A stretch of DNA of 64,000 nucleotides from an uncultured Porphyromonadaceae bacterium (GCA_947175205.1 CAMWLS010000001.1:55838-119837), one strand, 5' to 3'. Shown: positions 1 through 9,794, counted from the stretch's first letter. Translations and numbers: made by a program. The notes: generated from the letters alone by a model not told the origin.

Positions 1-1
1 C

Positions 2-565
2 AATAAGATAATAAACAGCCTTCCTGCCGGTGAGGTGGCTGTACTTCCGCAGGACTCATATTATAAGGACTCAAGTCATGTACCGGTGGAGGAGAGGTCA
101 AAAATTAACTTTGATGAACCTGATGCCATAGAATGGCCGTTGCTGGTAAAACATCTTAAGGCTCTTAAGGCCGGACAGAGCATAGAAATGCCCACATATT
201 CATACCTGACATGCACCAGACAGCCTGAGACAGTACACGTTGAGCCACGTGATGTGGTAATTGTGGAAGGTATTCTGGTCCTGAATGATGCTGTACTGAG
301 GAATATGATGGATGTGCGTGTTTTTGTTGATGCGGATGCGGATGACCGTCTTATCCGTGTGATTGCGCGTGACTGCATAGAAAGAGGGCGTACCCCCCAG
401 ATGGTCATAGACCGTTATGAAGGTGTGCTGAAGCCCATGCACTGTCAGTATATAGAACCGTCTAAGAGATTTGCAGATCTGATAGTTCCCCAGGGTGGCA
501 GCAATACTGTGGCCATAGGATTACTAACTGACTATATTGAAAGCCGTCTTCGCCGTGGAAAATGA
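2..565 (+). CDS. udk: Uridine kinase, 5'-truncated by window edge
   Basis: Uridine/cytidine kinase phosphorylates uridine and cytidine to UMP and CMP in the cytoplasmic pyrimidine salvage pathway. The reading frame is open from base 2, so the start codon and the N-terminal Walker A loop lie before the window; about 187 C-terminal residues are present. Family landmarks are the PQDSYYKD stretch at the visible N-terminus, [60 protein letters not shown] and [13 protein letters not shown], all characteristic of Udk. A GTG at 35 is in frame but lies inside the conserved core and is not a believable start. lptB follows at once, in another frame. Confidence 0.93.
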   Translation, partial: NKIINSLPAGEVAVLPQDSYYKDSSHVPVEERSKINFDEPDAIEWPLLVKHLKALKAGQSIEMPTYSYLTCTRQPETVHVEPRDVVIVEGILVLNDAVLRNMMDVRVFVDADADDRLIRVIARDCIERGRTPQMVIDRYEGVLKPMHCQYIEPSKRFADLIVPQGGSNTVAIGLLTDYIESRLRRGK

Positions 566-599
566 AATAGTCAAGGATCTGGACCGGACTCTTGAGCAA

Positions 600-1418
600 A
601 TGCATAATCAGGAGGTACAGGCTGAAATAAGGGAGAACGTATCGGAAGATTGTCCTGAAGAAAATCCCGTGCCGGAGGAAACAGTACTGCGCACAGATAA
701 TCTTGTGAAGAAGTACGGCTCCCGTACGGTGGTAAATCATGTGAGCATAGATGTTAAACAGGGAGAGATTGTAGGACTTCTCGGGCCCAACGGTGCGGGA
801 AAGACAACAACATTCTATATGACCACGGGGCTTGTACAACCCAATGAGGGGCGTATTTTTTTGAACGACCTTGACATTACACGTTTCCCTGTGTATAAAC
901 GCGCACAGAACGGTATAGGATATCTTGCACAGGAGCCGTCTGTATTCCGCAAATTGAGCGTGGAAGACAACATCCGTGCCGTGCTCCAGATGACTAATAA
1001 ACCTAAGGAGTATCAGAAAGAGAAACTGGAGAGTCTGATAAGCGAATTCCGCCTGCAGAAGGTCCGTAAGAATCTGGGTGACCGTCTTTCAGGTGGTGAA
1101 CGCCGCCGTACGGAAATAGCCCGCTGTCTGGCTATTGATCCCAAGTTCATAATGCTGGATGAACCTTTTGCCGGTGTTGACCCTATTGCAGTGGAAGACA
1201 TTCAGGAGATTGTTTATCGTCTTAAAGAGAAGAATATAGGTATCCTTATTACTGACCACAATGCGCCGGAGACCTTAAGTATCACAGACAGAGCTTACCT
1301 GCTGTTTGAAGGAAGAATTCTTTTCCAGGGAACATCAGAGGAGCTTGCTGGGAATCCTGTGGTACGTGAGAAATATCTTGGTCGCGGATTTATCTTCCGC
1401 CGAAAACAATTCAACTGA
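600..1418 (+). CDS. lptB: LPS export ABC transporter ATPase LptB
   Basis: LptB is the cytoplasmic ATPase that powers extraction of lipopolysaccharide from the inner membrane with LptF/LptG. Visible motifs are Walker [10 protein letters not shown] (about residues 62-70), the Q-loop region [19 protein letters not shown], signature LSGGERRR, Walker [14 protein letters not shown] and H-loop TDHN. I chose ATG 600; in-frame TTG 537 and GTG 555 upstream would overlap the udk stop. The first ~28 residues before [12 protein letters not shown] are acidic and low in complexity, longer than I expect for the family, so the true start could be internal. A bidirectional hairpin terminator follows. Function is secure; the start is not. 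Confidence 0.9.
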   Translation: MHNQEVQAEIRENVSEDCPEENPVPEETVLRTDNLVKKYGSRTVVNHVSIDVKQGEIVGLLGPNGAGKTTTFYMTTGLVQPNEGRIFLNDLDITRFPVYKRAQNGIGYLAQEPSVFRKLSVEDNIRAVLQMTNKPKEYQKEKLESLISEFRLQKVRKNLGDRLSGGERRRTEIARCLAIDPKFIMLDEPFAGVDPIAVEDIQEIVYRLKEKNIGILITDHNAPETLSITDRAYLLFEGRILFQGTSEELAGNPVVREKYLGRGFIFRRKQFN

Positions 1419-1489
1419 GGTAGCGGACTTAATAATTAAGTACGTTAAGGTAACGTTTTTGTAATAAGGAATTATATAAGTATATAAAA

Positions 1490-1521
1490 AATAAGACCGG
1501 GGTCAGAGCCTCGGTCTTATT
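1490..1521. terminator. Bidirectional intrinsic terminator
   Basis: A 13-bp stem (one G-T pair) from AATAAGACCGGGG to CCTCGGTCTTATT encloses a 6-nt loop and is flanked by A-runs on the left and T-runs on the right. It sits between convergent lptB and the alpha-amylase gene and should stop transcription from both sides. Confidence 0.85.
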
Positions 1522-1539
1522 TTTTACCTATCACGTACT

Positions 1540-2964
1540 TTATTCTGCGTAAAGAAGAGCTGTACCGTTGGCGGGAAGTTTACCGGTCAGCTGACCTTTC
1601 TTAACCTTGAATTCAGCACCGCTTACACCGTCTGTATATGTTCCGTCCGGAAGTGTGGTTTCTACTTTTACTTTAGCAGGCTTGGTGCTGAAGTTAACCA
1701 GTGCAGCGCCCTTGTCACCGCGGGCAACTTCCATAACAGCGCCATCAGCACTTGTAAAAAGTTTTTCGGGCTCTCCGCTCATTGCGGCACGGAACTTATT
1801 GGCAGCCACAACTTCCGGATGGCGGAATTCATCATTCCCGCGTTCGCCAATGCGGTTGTTGCCCCAGTAGTTTTCACGGGTGCTTCCGGCAGGGCGACTG
1901 TAGAACAGCGGAGTTCCATACTGGCGCGCAGTCAGGAATACCCATCCTGAACGGATCTGGTCATCGGTAAGGTGCGCACTTTCGTGGGCGTTACAGTATG
2001 TGTCGTGGCTTTCTACCCAGGTGATGAGCTTGTTGGGAGCTACGGGGTGATGCCAGTCAGCAAGATCAGTGGTGCCAATATTGCCACGGTCAATAACCTC
2101 ACGGAGCACGTGCCCGTAACCACTGGCTGTCTGGTCCATATATTCGGCATACTCGGTTTCTTTAGTGTTACGGTCCTGAAGTACCTCTCCATAAATATAT
2201 ACGCTGTCAGGCATGAGCAGAGAAAGACCGTAAACGCCCTCACGTCCTGTGGCTATGTCCCAGAAGTTATTACGCTCTGATTTAGGGTCCAGAGGATCAC
2301 TGGGCAGGCCTATGTGCTTGGCAGTGTCATAACGGAAGCCACGAGCTCCAAGATTAATGAGGTCATTAACATACTGGAGGTAATAATACTGGAAGTCAGG
2401 ATTCTCCGTGTTGACATCTTTAAGACCTCCCATCTCACCTGTAGTACACTGCAGACGGTCATTATAATCCACAATGGGTGTAAAGCCGGCAGCATGATAA
2501 AGATTCTCATGTCCTCCAACGGCATTGTTCAGGCCCGGAAGCACAGCGCTGTCATCTATGGCAGTGTGGTTAGGCAGAACATCTACAATTACATTCACGC
2601 CGTAAATGCGGGCGCTGTCACACATGTTTTTGAAAGCTGCGCGGTCACCTAACATGTAGTTACCTATGGTCCAGTCTGTGGGCTGGTAATAGTAATACCA
2701 TTTGCCGGTGATGCTGTCTCCGGGCTCACTCCACAGTGCCGGGCCGGGCTCACCTTCATAACAGGCCTGAGCAGGAGATGTCTGTACATATTTGTAACCG
2801 GCCTCTGCAATATCTTTCATATTCTTGGCTATGGTATCAAAAGACCACGTCCAAGCATGGAGAATTACATTGTCATCGCTTGCTGCGGAATGCATCTTAA
2901 CCGCTGATGCCGGAAAGAATGTGCCTGCTATAGCGGCAACGAGAATAGTTCTGGTAAATTTCAT
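1540..2964 (-). CDS. Secreted alpha-amylase, GH13
   Basis: A 474-residue glycoside hydrolase family 13 protein expected to cut internal alpha-1,4 bonds of starch or glycogen. An N-terminal signal peptide (about residues 1-21, ending FFPASA) indicates export. The catalytic boxes are intact: region I VIVDVLPNH (126-133), region II GFRYDTAKH with nucleophile Asp213, region III YIYGEV with acid/base Glu260, and region IV ESHD with His320/Asp321. The last ~80 residues (VMEVARGDKGAALVNFS...) fit the usual all-beta C-terminal domain. No SusC/SusD genes are adjacent. It contrasts with the degenerate GH13 protein at 13.8-15.5 kb. Confidence 0.92.
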   Translation of the reverse strand: MKFTRTILVAAIAGTFFPASAVKMHSAASDDNVILHAWTWSFDTIAKNMKDIAEAGYKYVQTSPAQACYEGEPGPALWSEPGDSITGKWYYYYQPTDWTIGNYMLGDRAAFKNMCDSARIYGVNVIVDVLPNHTAIDDSAVLPGLNNAVGGHENLYHAAGFTPIVDYNDRLQCTTGEMGGLKDVNTENPDFQYYYLQYVNDLINLGARGFRYDTAKHIGLPSDPLDPKSERNNFWDIATGREGVYGLSLLMPDSVYIYGEVLQDRNTKETEYAEYMDQTASGYGHVLREVIDRGNIGTTDLADWHHPVAPNKLITWVESHDTYCNAHESAHLTDDQIRSGWVFLTARQYGTPLFYSRPAGSTRENYWGNNRIGERGNDEFRHPEVVAANKFRAAMSGEPEKLFTSADGAVMEVARGDKGAALVNFSTKPAKVKVETTLPDGTYTDGVSGAEFKVKKGQLTGKLPANGTALLYAE

Positions 2965-3050
2965 ATCTGTTTTTATGGTATGATTTAGTTATGTTTTAAT
3001 AATGTAAATATATGAATAAACCGGGTGACAAAGAAATGGTTTAATTTAAT

Positions 3051-4061
3051 TTAACTAATTAACTTCCATAATAATATGCGGACTCTGTCAATACAGAAAC
3101 ATAAAAGATAAAAGCCCGACATTCCTATTATCACTGCCACGCTGAACTGCCATAAATCAAGTATCTGCCATCCCTTTATTACATAACCCTTAAATACTTG
3201 CCACACAAGCGGGTTTTTGTGAACGAGATATACTGCAAAGGCTGATGTGGCAAGGGCGTTAACGGTAGCGCTATGCAGTCTTATTCCCCTGAAAAACAGG
3301 AAAAGAGCAATGGAAGCAGAAAGTACCGCGGGCGAGTTATAGGCATAGGCCTTTGTAAAGGGCATGTAAAGTGCAGTAACCCCAATTAGCGCAACTGAGA
3401 TGAGATAAATGACTGAGGCGTAAACAGTAATCTTTTTCCCCGTTGTGGCCTGAATTGGAATATATAAACATATCACACGGCCTATAAGGTAAACCATAAC
3501 CAGCTGCATGATGGTATAACCTGTGGGATTGAATTTTCCTCCCCAATACCATCCTGACCATAGATTGAAGAGCACAAGGATGCTTACGCAAACCGTAAGC
3601 CGGGAGCGCTTCATATCATTGCATCCGGCATTTAGGAATGGGGCAAGCAGACACAATGTAAAATATGCCGGCACGTACCATAAATCATTCCTGGACAGTA
3701 CCAGAATTTGATTCAAGAGTCCATTCCAGGAAAAGGTGACATGTGGAAGAAACCCCGTGTGCAGTAATGCCACGCTGTATATTAACAGAGAATAAAATAG
3801 GCACTGGAAAAGAAAGCCTGAAATGCTTTTAAATTTGAGTCTGATGCCATAGTAACCTGAGAGGAGAGTGAAACAGTTTACACCCACTATTGTAAATGCC
3901 TCAACCCACAGGCGCCATGCACCTGAGGTTGTAATCCGGCTGAATGATGAAACGGATGGCAGTCCCAGAGAAGCACCATCAATATGTACAGCAAGTACCA
4001 TGAGCATGCTGACAATTCTGAGCAGTTCCATGTTTGACTGCCTCTGAGTCTTTGAGGTCAT
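3051..4061 (-). CDS. Acyltransferase 3 family membrane protein
   Basis: A 336-residue, strongly hydrophobic protein with about ten predicted membrane segments. The start (QSNMELLRIVSMLMVLAVHID) is typical of acyltransferase-3/OafA-like enzymes, including the early His in the first membrane helix that is important for transfer. Such proteins add acetyl or other acyl groups to surface glycans or other exported molecules; the acceptor cannot be read from this sequence. Its start codon overlaps the stop of the upstream helicase gene by 4 nt (ATGA), so the two are translationally coupled, although no functional link is obvious. An internal start at Met11 is also possible. Confidence 0.8.
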   Translation of the reverse strand: MTSKTQRQSNMELLRIVSMLMVLAVHIDGASLGLPSVSSFSRITTSGAWRLWVEAFTIVGVNCFTLLSGYYGIRLKFKSISGFLFQCLFYSLLIYSVALLHTGFLPHVTFSWNGLLNQILVLSRNDLWYVPAYFTLCLLAPFLNAGCNDMKRSRLTVCVSILVLFNLWSGWYWGGKFNPTGYTIMQLVMVYLIGRVICLYIPIQATTGKKITVYASVIYLISVALIGVTALYMPFTKAYAYNSPAVLSASIALFLFFRGIRLHSATVNALATSAFAVYLVHKNPLVWQVFKGYVIKGWQILDLWQFSVAVIIGMSGFYLLCFCIDRVRILLWKLIS

Positions 4062-6094
4062 TTCTTCCGGTATTTCTTCATTAATGAAAGATGCTTGTTC
4101 ATAAGGGCATCCTCACCCAGCTCTTTGTAAATATCTGCCAGACCACTGTGGACTTGCCAGCTCTCCGGATTACGAGCAAGCGCCTGTTCAAGAGCATCCA
4201 GTGCAACGCCAAGATCGCCGGATGAGAGAGCCCGAAGACCCATTTCCATCAGAGGACGGGCATCATCCGGGGCCAGTGTAGATGCCTTAAAGAGTGCTTC
4301 CATGGCAGCGTCATAATCACTCATGGCCGCCAGTATGAGTCCTTTCCCGAGCCAAGCTTCCGGATGATTTTGATATAGTGTGATGGCTCTGTCATAAGCA
4401 GCCAAGGCAACCGTGCAGTCATCTGAGCAGTCATCAGCCAGACGGGTCTGCTCATCTGCAAGCTGTCTGAAAACAGAGTCATCCGTTTCAATACGGCTAT
4501 TTAGATTCTTAATTTCCTGTTGCTGATGGATGAGCTCGCGCAGTTTCAACTTTACCAGTCTTGCAATATTGGGCTTGGACAAGTCATTTCTGTCAGCTAT
4601 GGCTTCAAAGAAACTGTCCAGAGCTGTCTCAAATTCACTTTCATTAAAGGCCTGTGCGGCTCTGGCGTAGCATGCATCGGCATGAGCACGAGCAAGCGCC
4701 TGTTCAAGAGCCTTGTGGTCATTGAACGTTTTGCTGAACTGGGTAATATATCTGTTTACAAAGATATCGCGTCTGTTTAGCGGCTTACTGAGTGTTATAC
4801 CCTCAAGTCCTGTGCAACGGCTCAGAGCCACATAACTCTGGCCACCTGAAAAAGCACCGTTTCCCATATCAATATGGATACGGTTAAAAGTCAGTCCCTG
4901 ACTTTTATGGATGGTAAGAGCCCACGCAAGTTTGAGCGGGAGCTGCAGGAAACTGCCAAGGACTTCTTCTTCCACGCTCTTGGTTTTCTCATTATACGTG
5001 TACTTGATATTATCCCAGCTGTAAGGTTCAACATCAAAACGCTCTCCTGTCTCAATCTCCACTGTGACTCTGTTCTCATCTATATTTCTAATGATTCCTA
5101 AAGTACCGTTCACCCATCTGCGCTCAAGATCATTACGCACAAAGACTATCTGTGCTCCCACTTTCAGATGCAGCTCCTGGTCAGTGGGAAAGGACTGCGG
5201 TGGGAAATTACCACTTATCTGAGCAGTGAAGATAATTTCAGGAGTGGTTAGCAGCCGCAGATGAGAGTCATTTATAAGGTCCACCGTATCACGTCTGGTG
5301 GCTATAGTCATGGTGAACGCACCGGAGTCTGAAGCATCCTGCTCATTTATGCCTTTATCTGCTGTTACTCTGGAATTTATAGCGGCTAAATCTGAGTCCA
5401 GCGGTGTATTGGCCCTTATGCGGTCCAGAATATTTATGAAGTACTCATCTTTCTGACGATATACCTTGTTAAGCTCTATGGAGACAGGTGCTAATTCAGA
5501 AAATACATTAGCGCAAAAGAAGAAATTTGCATAATAACAGCGGCTTAGCAACTCTTTGGCATCAGCTTTTACAACCGGCTCAAGCTGAAAAATATCTCCC
5601 ACAAACAACATTTGTTTCCCGCCAAAGGGCTGTCTGAAATTACGAGTTACGGTGCGCAGAATCTTATCAATGAAGTCAATGATATCAGCGCGCACCATGG
5701 AAATTTCATCAATTATGAATAAGTCAATCTCCCTGATCAGTTTAATGAGCCGGGATGAATATTTGAGACGTGCCAGCAAACGGGTCCGGTGGAAATTGGG
5801 GTCATCAGGCAGCAAAGGCTGCAAGGGTATTTTGAAGAAAGAATGAAGAGTCTGTCCCCCCACATTCACTGCCGCAATTCCGGTGGGAGCAAGGATTACA
5901 TGTTTCTTTGCTGTATGTGAAGCGATATAGCGCAGGAAAGTCGATTTCCCTGTGCCTGCGCGGCCGGTTAGGAAAATCGACTGATTAGTGTGGCATATCA
6001 GCCGCCATGCGTTCTGAAACTCCTGGTTATTTAAGTCCGGTTCCGGGAGATGAGTCTCAGAACCGGACTCGGAATCATTTTTCTTTTCTTTCAA
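4058..6094 (-). CDS. PIF1-like helicase with C-terminal TPR repeats
   Basis: A 678-residue cytoplasmic ATPase of the PIF1/RecD-like superfamily 1B helicases. Walker A is TGRAGTGKST (about 43-52), a HVILAPTGIAAVNVGGQT motif follows, Walker B is LFIIDEISM (about 125-133) and the C-terminal helicase motif is WALTIHKSQGLTF (about 395-407). From about residue 490 the helicase region gives way to helical repeats with TPR spacing (AYDRAITLYQNHPEAWLGKG; ALFKASTLAPDDARPLMEMG; ALEQALARNPESWQVHSGLA). The helicase-TPR arrangement is one I associate with Bacteroidetes; the TPRs probably recruit partners. It starts 12 nt after the FadL-like gene stop and overlaps the acyltransferase gene. Substrate and role are unknown. 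Confidence 0.85.
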   Translation of the reverse strand: MKEKKNDSESGSETHLPEPDLNNQEFQNAWRLICHTNQSIFLTGRAGTGKSTFLRYIASHTAKKHVILAPTGIAAVNVGGQTLHSFFKIPLQPLLPDDPNFHRTRLLARLKYSSRLIKLIREIDLFIIDEISMVRADIIDFIDKILRTVTRNFRQPFGGKQMLFVGDIFQLEPVVKADAKELLSRCYYANFFFCANVFSELAPVSIELNKVYRQKDEYFINILDRIRANTPLDSDLAAINSRVTADKGINEQDASDSGAFTMTIATRRDTVDLINDSHLRLLTTPEIIFTAQISGNFPPQSFPTDQELHLKVGAQIVFVRNDLERRWVNGTLGIIRNIDENRVTVEIETGERFDVEPYSWDNIKYTYNEKTKSVEEEVLGSFLQLPLKLAWALTIHKSQGLTFNRIHIDMGNGAFSGGQSYVALSRCTGLEGITLSKPLNRRDIFVNRYITQFSKTFNDHKALEQALARAHADACYARAAQAFNESEFETALDSFFEAIADRNDLSKPNIARLVKLKLRELIHQQQEIKNLNSRIETDDSVFRQLADEQTRLADDCSDDCTVALAAYDRAITLYQNHPEAWLGKGLILAAMSDYDAAMEALFKASTLAPDDARPLMEMGLRALSSGDLGVALDALEQALARNPESWQVHSGLADIYKELGEDALMNKHLSLMKKYRKK

Positions 6095-6106
6095 AATACT
6101 GTTGTC

Positions 6107-7693
6107 TTAGAAACGGAAGCCGGTGGAAATTACTATGGATTTCTGAGAGAGCTTCACATCAGCTCCGGGTGTAACATAACCTGAGTAATCAGTGTATGCT
6201 TTATACTGACTCTTGCGGTCAGTGTGAACATAAGCGGCATCAATATACCATAACTGATAACGATAGCCGAGGCCCACTGAGAAGCTCTGCGAATCGCGGT
6301 TTAATGAATAGCTCAGGTCTGTACCGCTGGTAAGAACTTCATATTTACCGTCCAGAGCTTCAGATTTTGTGTCAGAACTTTTATAGCTATATCCTGCACG
6401 TATGCTGAACTGGGGAGTTACACGGTATTCAGCGCCAATGCGGAAAATATTTGAAGCCTGGTAATAATCCTTTATGCAGTTGTTCACTTCAGTTGCGCTC
6501 TGATAGCCGCTCCAGCCGGAAGCATAACTTGTTGTCATATCACCATATGCCACGCGTTCATAGTCAGCGCTCAATATAGCATTGGTACCTACCACTCCCG
6601 CGACGCCAACCATGAAACGCCAGGGTGCGTTAAGGCGTGAATTAAAGTATGCCTCATCAGTGTCTTCGTTCCCATGAAGTTGTCTGTCAGAAGCAGGGTT
6701 ATAATAGCTGTAAGAAGTAGATGCAATAAAATTATGAGACAGAGTGTACCAGGTAGGGGTGTGAATGGCAAAGCCTAATCTGAGCTCGTTTATTGGTTTT
6801 ACGATAACGCCGAACTTCAGGTTCCAGCCTGTTCCGCTGACATACTGGTCATTGTAAAGGTCAAAGCCTGCGTTACCTGTAGTGATGCCTCCGGTAGCAG
6901 TATTATAAATGGTGCCGTTTTCAATGCTTTCACTGTAATATGAGTTGCGTGAATATGATAGATCAGTGATTCCCACGCCTAAACCCCAATATACAACGTC
7001 CTGTACATTACCACCGAAATCAATGTTATATTCATCCACATAACCACTTTCTTTGGTAACGTAATCAGCATCAGCGAGCGCACTTGAAGGCTGAAGACCC
7101 ACGTATTGTCCCGGTCTGGTGCCGTTTATCATATATGAATTATAAGCAAGGATACTAAGCCAGTCATTATTGGAATCCAGATACGGATTATAACCGGTGG
7201 AGAAGTCAAGGTCAGATGAAGACACACCGTCAGTAAAGCCTGCAATGTAGTTAGTCATGGAAGTGGGCGTTCCCAACTGATAACCTGAGGATATACGGTT
7301 GAAACTTGCCTTACGTCCATAGCTGACACCCCAGTTGAAGGTTCTTAGCGAGCCGGTGGTGCGTATGGAACCTACGTATGCCACATTATTACATGACACT
7401 TTGGTATTCTTCCAGTCACGTGAATAATTAGGCGCGGTAGAGTTAAAGGTGTTGATGGCAATATCCATTGTAGCACCAATGTCACTGCGGTTATAAACGC
7501 CTATACCGGCGGGATTCTGTCCAAGGACAGAGAGGTCGCCACCTAAAGCGGTAAACGCTCCACCCATGGCCATAAAGCGGGCGGTACCTAAATTTTCAGA
7601 CTGTGAAAGTGTGGCCGCAAGAGTAGGGGCCTGAGCCAATGCCGCTGCTGGTAATGCTGCTAATGCTGCAGCGGCCAGTTTTCTTAGCTTCAT
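6107..7693 (-). CDS. OmpP1/FadL-type outer-membrane transport protein
   Basis: A 528-residue outer-membrane beta-barrel of the OMPP1/FadL/TodX family, often annotated hemin receptor in Bacteroidetes; such channels carry hydrophobic molecules. The N-terminus has a signal peptide (MKLRKLAAAALAALPAAALA) followed by SENLGTARFMAMGGAFTALG and LGQNPAGIGVY, the hallmark N-terminal region of the family. The rest alternates aromatic and polar residues as in beta-strands and ends with a C-terminal Phe (STGFRF), the usual barrel-assembly signal. It lies 34 nt downstream of the low-complexity exported protein gene and 12 nt upstream of the helicase gene. The substrate is unknown. Confidence 0.85.
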   Translation of the reverse strand: MKLRKLAAAALAALPAAALAQAPTLAATLSQSENLGTARFMAMGGAFTALGGDLSVLGQNPAGIGVYNRSDIGATMDIAINTFNSTAPNYSRDWKNTKVSCNNVAYVGSIRTTGSLRTFNWGVSYGRKASFNRISSGYQLGTPTSMTNYIAGFTDGVSSSDLDFSTGYNPYLDSNNDWLSILAYNSYMINGTRPGQYVGLQPSSALADADYVTKESGYVDEYNIDFGGNVQDVVYWGLGVGITDLSYSRNSYYSESIENGTIYNTATGGITTGNAGFDLYNDQYVSGTGWNLKFGVIVKPINELRLGFAIHTPTWYTLSHNFIASTSYSYYNPASDRQLHGNEDTDEAYFNSRLNAPWRFMVGVAGVVGTNAILSADYERVAYGDMTTSYASGWSGYQSATEVNNCIKDYYQASNIFRIGAEYRVTPQFSIRAGYSYKSSDTKSEALDGKYEVLTSGTDLSYSLNRDSQSFSVGLGYRYQLWYIDAAYVHTDRKSQYKAYTDYSGYVTPGADVKLSQKSIVISTGFRF

Positions 7694-7727
7694 ATATAAA
7701 AGTTAATTACGGTTATTCAGATTTAAA

Positions 7728-8942
7728 TTATCTTCTGCCGCGGCCGCCTCCTGAGGAGCCGCCGCCACGTGTGCCACCCATGCCACCTCCATAAGACCCT
7801 CCGCGTGAGCCTGTGCTGAAGCTGCTTCCACGGCTGGTTGAACCTGAGCGGTTACTGTTATTGTTATAGTTGTTTGTACGGTTGCTGGTGGTGTTTTTAG
7901 TTGTGGTTGAAGTGTTAGAACTGTTTACGGAATTACGGCCGCGTGTGTTCAGACTGGGTGATGCATTTACAGTACCGGACACAGATGACGCAGAAGGTGT
8001 AAAACCGGTATTCACAGTTGCAGAAGGTGTCTGATTCAGGACGCCCTTATTACCTGAGTTTCCGGGACGTGTGGCAGTGGCTGTCCCGGAACTGCCGGGT
8101 CGAGTGGTTGAGCCGGAAGCGGAGGGTGTGTAATACTGACGGTTACCGGAATTATATGTGGGGCGTCCCATATTACCCGGGCGTGTATTTGTGCCGGTAC
8201 CAATACTGTGTGCCACATTTGACCCACCCACCGGTCTGTGCAGTGATGATGCACCCGGGCGTGAAACAGGACGCCAGTTATAAGCGGGAGCCCATGTGTA
8301 TCCCCATCCGGGACCCCAGCTCCATGACGGATAGTACCCCCAGTAAGGATTGTAGTAGCCGTAATAGTTCCAAGAGGGACCCCAGTACCAGTTATTCCAA
8401 TACCAATTGTTCCAGTACCAGTTATTCCAACCCCAGTTCCATCCATAGTTATATGTGCAGGGATAGAGGAAAGGGTCATTGTTAACATATATATTCACAG
8501 TGGGAGAAGGCTGTGAACTGTAATACATCTTCACCAGCTCCTCATCATTACTTCCGGTTACAACATCAGGGTTGTGAAATTTCTCAAGGCGCTGGGTGTA
8601 CTGAAAGTTATCATAGCCTCCCAGTGAATCAGTATAAGCAGTCTGCTGGTCTTCTACCAGAAATGAGCCGTGACGGTTATACGCATCCACATCAAAGGAA
8701 GATGAGCCGTAACCGCCGTAATAACTATTATAGTCAGCATCATCAGCAGTGTCATAAATAACATTACTTTCAGACGTTACGGTTTTAGTTGTTTTCTGAG
8801 TATTGCTCTTATTTGTTTTCTTAGCAGGAGTGCCGTAGATGTCATCGTCGTAGTAACTCTGAGCTGACACTTGAGTGACTGTCAGCAGCCCGATTGCCGT
8901 CAGTGCCATCGGGAGAAATCTTATCATGGCGTTTGCTTTCAT
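7728..8942 (-). CDS. Exported low-complexity protein, aromatic and Gly/Arg-rich
   Basis: I recognise no enzyme family. The 404-residue product has a signal peptide (cleavage probably after VSAQ, residue ~28), an Asp/Tyr-rich segment, a short ordered-looking stretch (DNFQYTQRLEKFHNP ... VNIYVNNDPFLYP), then a Trp/Tyr/Asn repeat in which NNWYW recurs three times in tandem, a long Ser/Thr/Asn-rich linker and a final Gly/Arg-rich tail (GGGSSGGGRGRR). Low-complexity aromatic and RGG-like regions suggest an extended, sticky surface or periplasmic protein. It precedes the FadL-like barrel by 34 nt, probably in one transcript. Function unknown; confident only that it is coding. Confidence 0.72.
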   Translation of the reverse strand: MKANAMIRFLPMALTAIGLLTVTQVSAQSYYDDDIYGTPAKKTNKSNTQKTTKTVTSESNVIYDTADDADYNSYYGGYGSSSFDVDAYNRHGSFLVEDQQTAYTDSLGGYDNFQYTQRLEKFHNPDVVTGSNDEELVKMYYSSQPSPTVNIYVNNDPFLYPCTYNYGWNWGWNNWYWNNWYWNNWYWGPSWNYYGYYNPYWGYYPSWSWGPGWGYTWAPAYNWRPVSRPGASSLHRPVGGSNVAHSIGTGTNTRPGNMGRPTYNSGNRQYYTPSASGSTTRPGSSGTATATRPGNSGNKGVLNQTPSATVNTGFTPSASSVSGTVNASPSLNTRGRNSVNSSNTSTTTKNTTSNRTNNYNNNSNRSGSTSRGSSFSTGSRGGSYGGGMGGTRGGGSSGGGRGRR

Positions 8943-9079
8943 GTGAGTTATCTTATAAAGTCAGTGAATCTTTTTCTCTTTAGACGCATTATGAAGCGGA
9001 TAGTTTAGCCAAAGTTACACATTTTATTATAAAAATAGGCCATTATTCAGAAATAATTATGCTGTGATATATAATATCA

Positions 9080-9115
9080 GGACGCTGTGCCTGAGAAAAC
9101 CCCGGTACAGCGTCC
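9080..9115 (-). terminator. Hairpin downstream of hdeD-like gene
   Basis: A 9-bp perfect stem GGACGCTGT/ACAGCGTCC, extendable by three inner pairs, lies 27 nt past the stop of the minus-strand gene ending at 9142. No strong T-tract follows on the minus strand, so it may be a terminator or an mRNA 3'-end stabiliser. Confidence 0.5.
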
Positions 9116-9141
9116 CGTTTAGCTTATATTACAGCTAAAGA

Positions 9142-9702
9142 TTATTCATTATACTCTTTAACCGGTTTCATTTCAAGTCCGGCAATGGCCACTGTGAAAC
9201 CCCAGTAAATGAAAGCTATTGCTGTAAGGAATGATACCATGAATGTATCAGACATGTAAGTTCCTTCAAGGAACAGATAACCGATGATACAGAGGAGGAT
9301 ACCGTTTATAAGCTGCAGCCACCAGCGCTTGCCGCCACGTCCTGAACAGGCACCTGCAAGGGCCTCAACACCCCAGAAGAAGAAGAGGAATGAGAGGAAT
9401 ACGGGGAATACAGCTTCAGAAAGGATGATGCTTCTTACAAGGGTAAAACCAATAAAGATATCTATCACACCTCCTGCAAGCCACCATCCCCAGCCGCGAG
9501 GACGGTTTTCTCCTGCTGATACGCATAGCTGCACAATACCTGCAAGAATCAGTAGCCAGCCAAATATCTGTGATGCAATAGCATATCCTGCTGCAGGCCA
9601 GAACCAATATGCAAAGCCTCCTATTACCAAGGCAACGCCTACTATCAATACAAGCCACCAAAGACGGGACTGTCCAAGATAAGATTTCGTTGAGTTTCTC
9701 AT
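9142..9702 (-). CDS. HdeD/DUF308-type small integral membrane protein
   Basis: A 186-residue protein with about six hydrophobic helices in pairs (LWWLVLIVGVALVIGGFAYW; SQIFGWLLILAGIVQLC; WGWWLAGGVIDIFIGFTLV; FPVFLSFLFFFWGVEALAG; WWLQLINGILLCIIGYLFL; FLTAIAFIYWGFTVAIAG). The repeated Gly-rich two-helix unit is typical of the HdeD/DUF308 family, whose Enterobacterial member is linked to acid resistance; the role in Bacteroidales is not established. The gene appears monocistronic: a hairpin lies downstream and the divergent mutS2 gene upstream, with a 143-bp intergenic region between. Confidence 0.75.
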   Translation of the reverse strand: MRNSTKSYLGQSRLWWLVLIVGVALVIGGFAYWFWPAAGYAIASQIFGWLLILAGIVQLCVSAGENRPRGWGWWLAGGVIDIFIGFTLVRSIILSEAVFPVFLSFLFFFWGVEALAGACSGRGGKRWWLQLINGILLCIIGYLFLEGTYMSDTFMVSFLTAIAFIYWGFTVAIAGLEMKPVKEYNE

Positions 9703-9794
9703 AACTGTATGTGTTGAATGTTATTAATGTAATTTTCTGAAATATTTAACAGCTGTTAAGCCGCTTCTGTTAATATAACACTTGGCGAAATGAG

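Noticed and set aside
8018-8488. Long open frames on both strands in the low-complexity gene region
   Set aside because: They arise from the repetitive codon pattern of the minus-strand exported protein, lack signal peptides or family motifs, and the main frame has a clear signal peptide and start.
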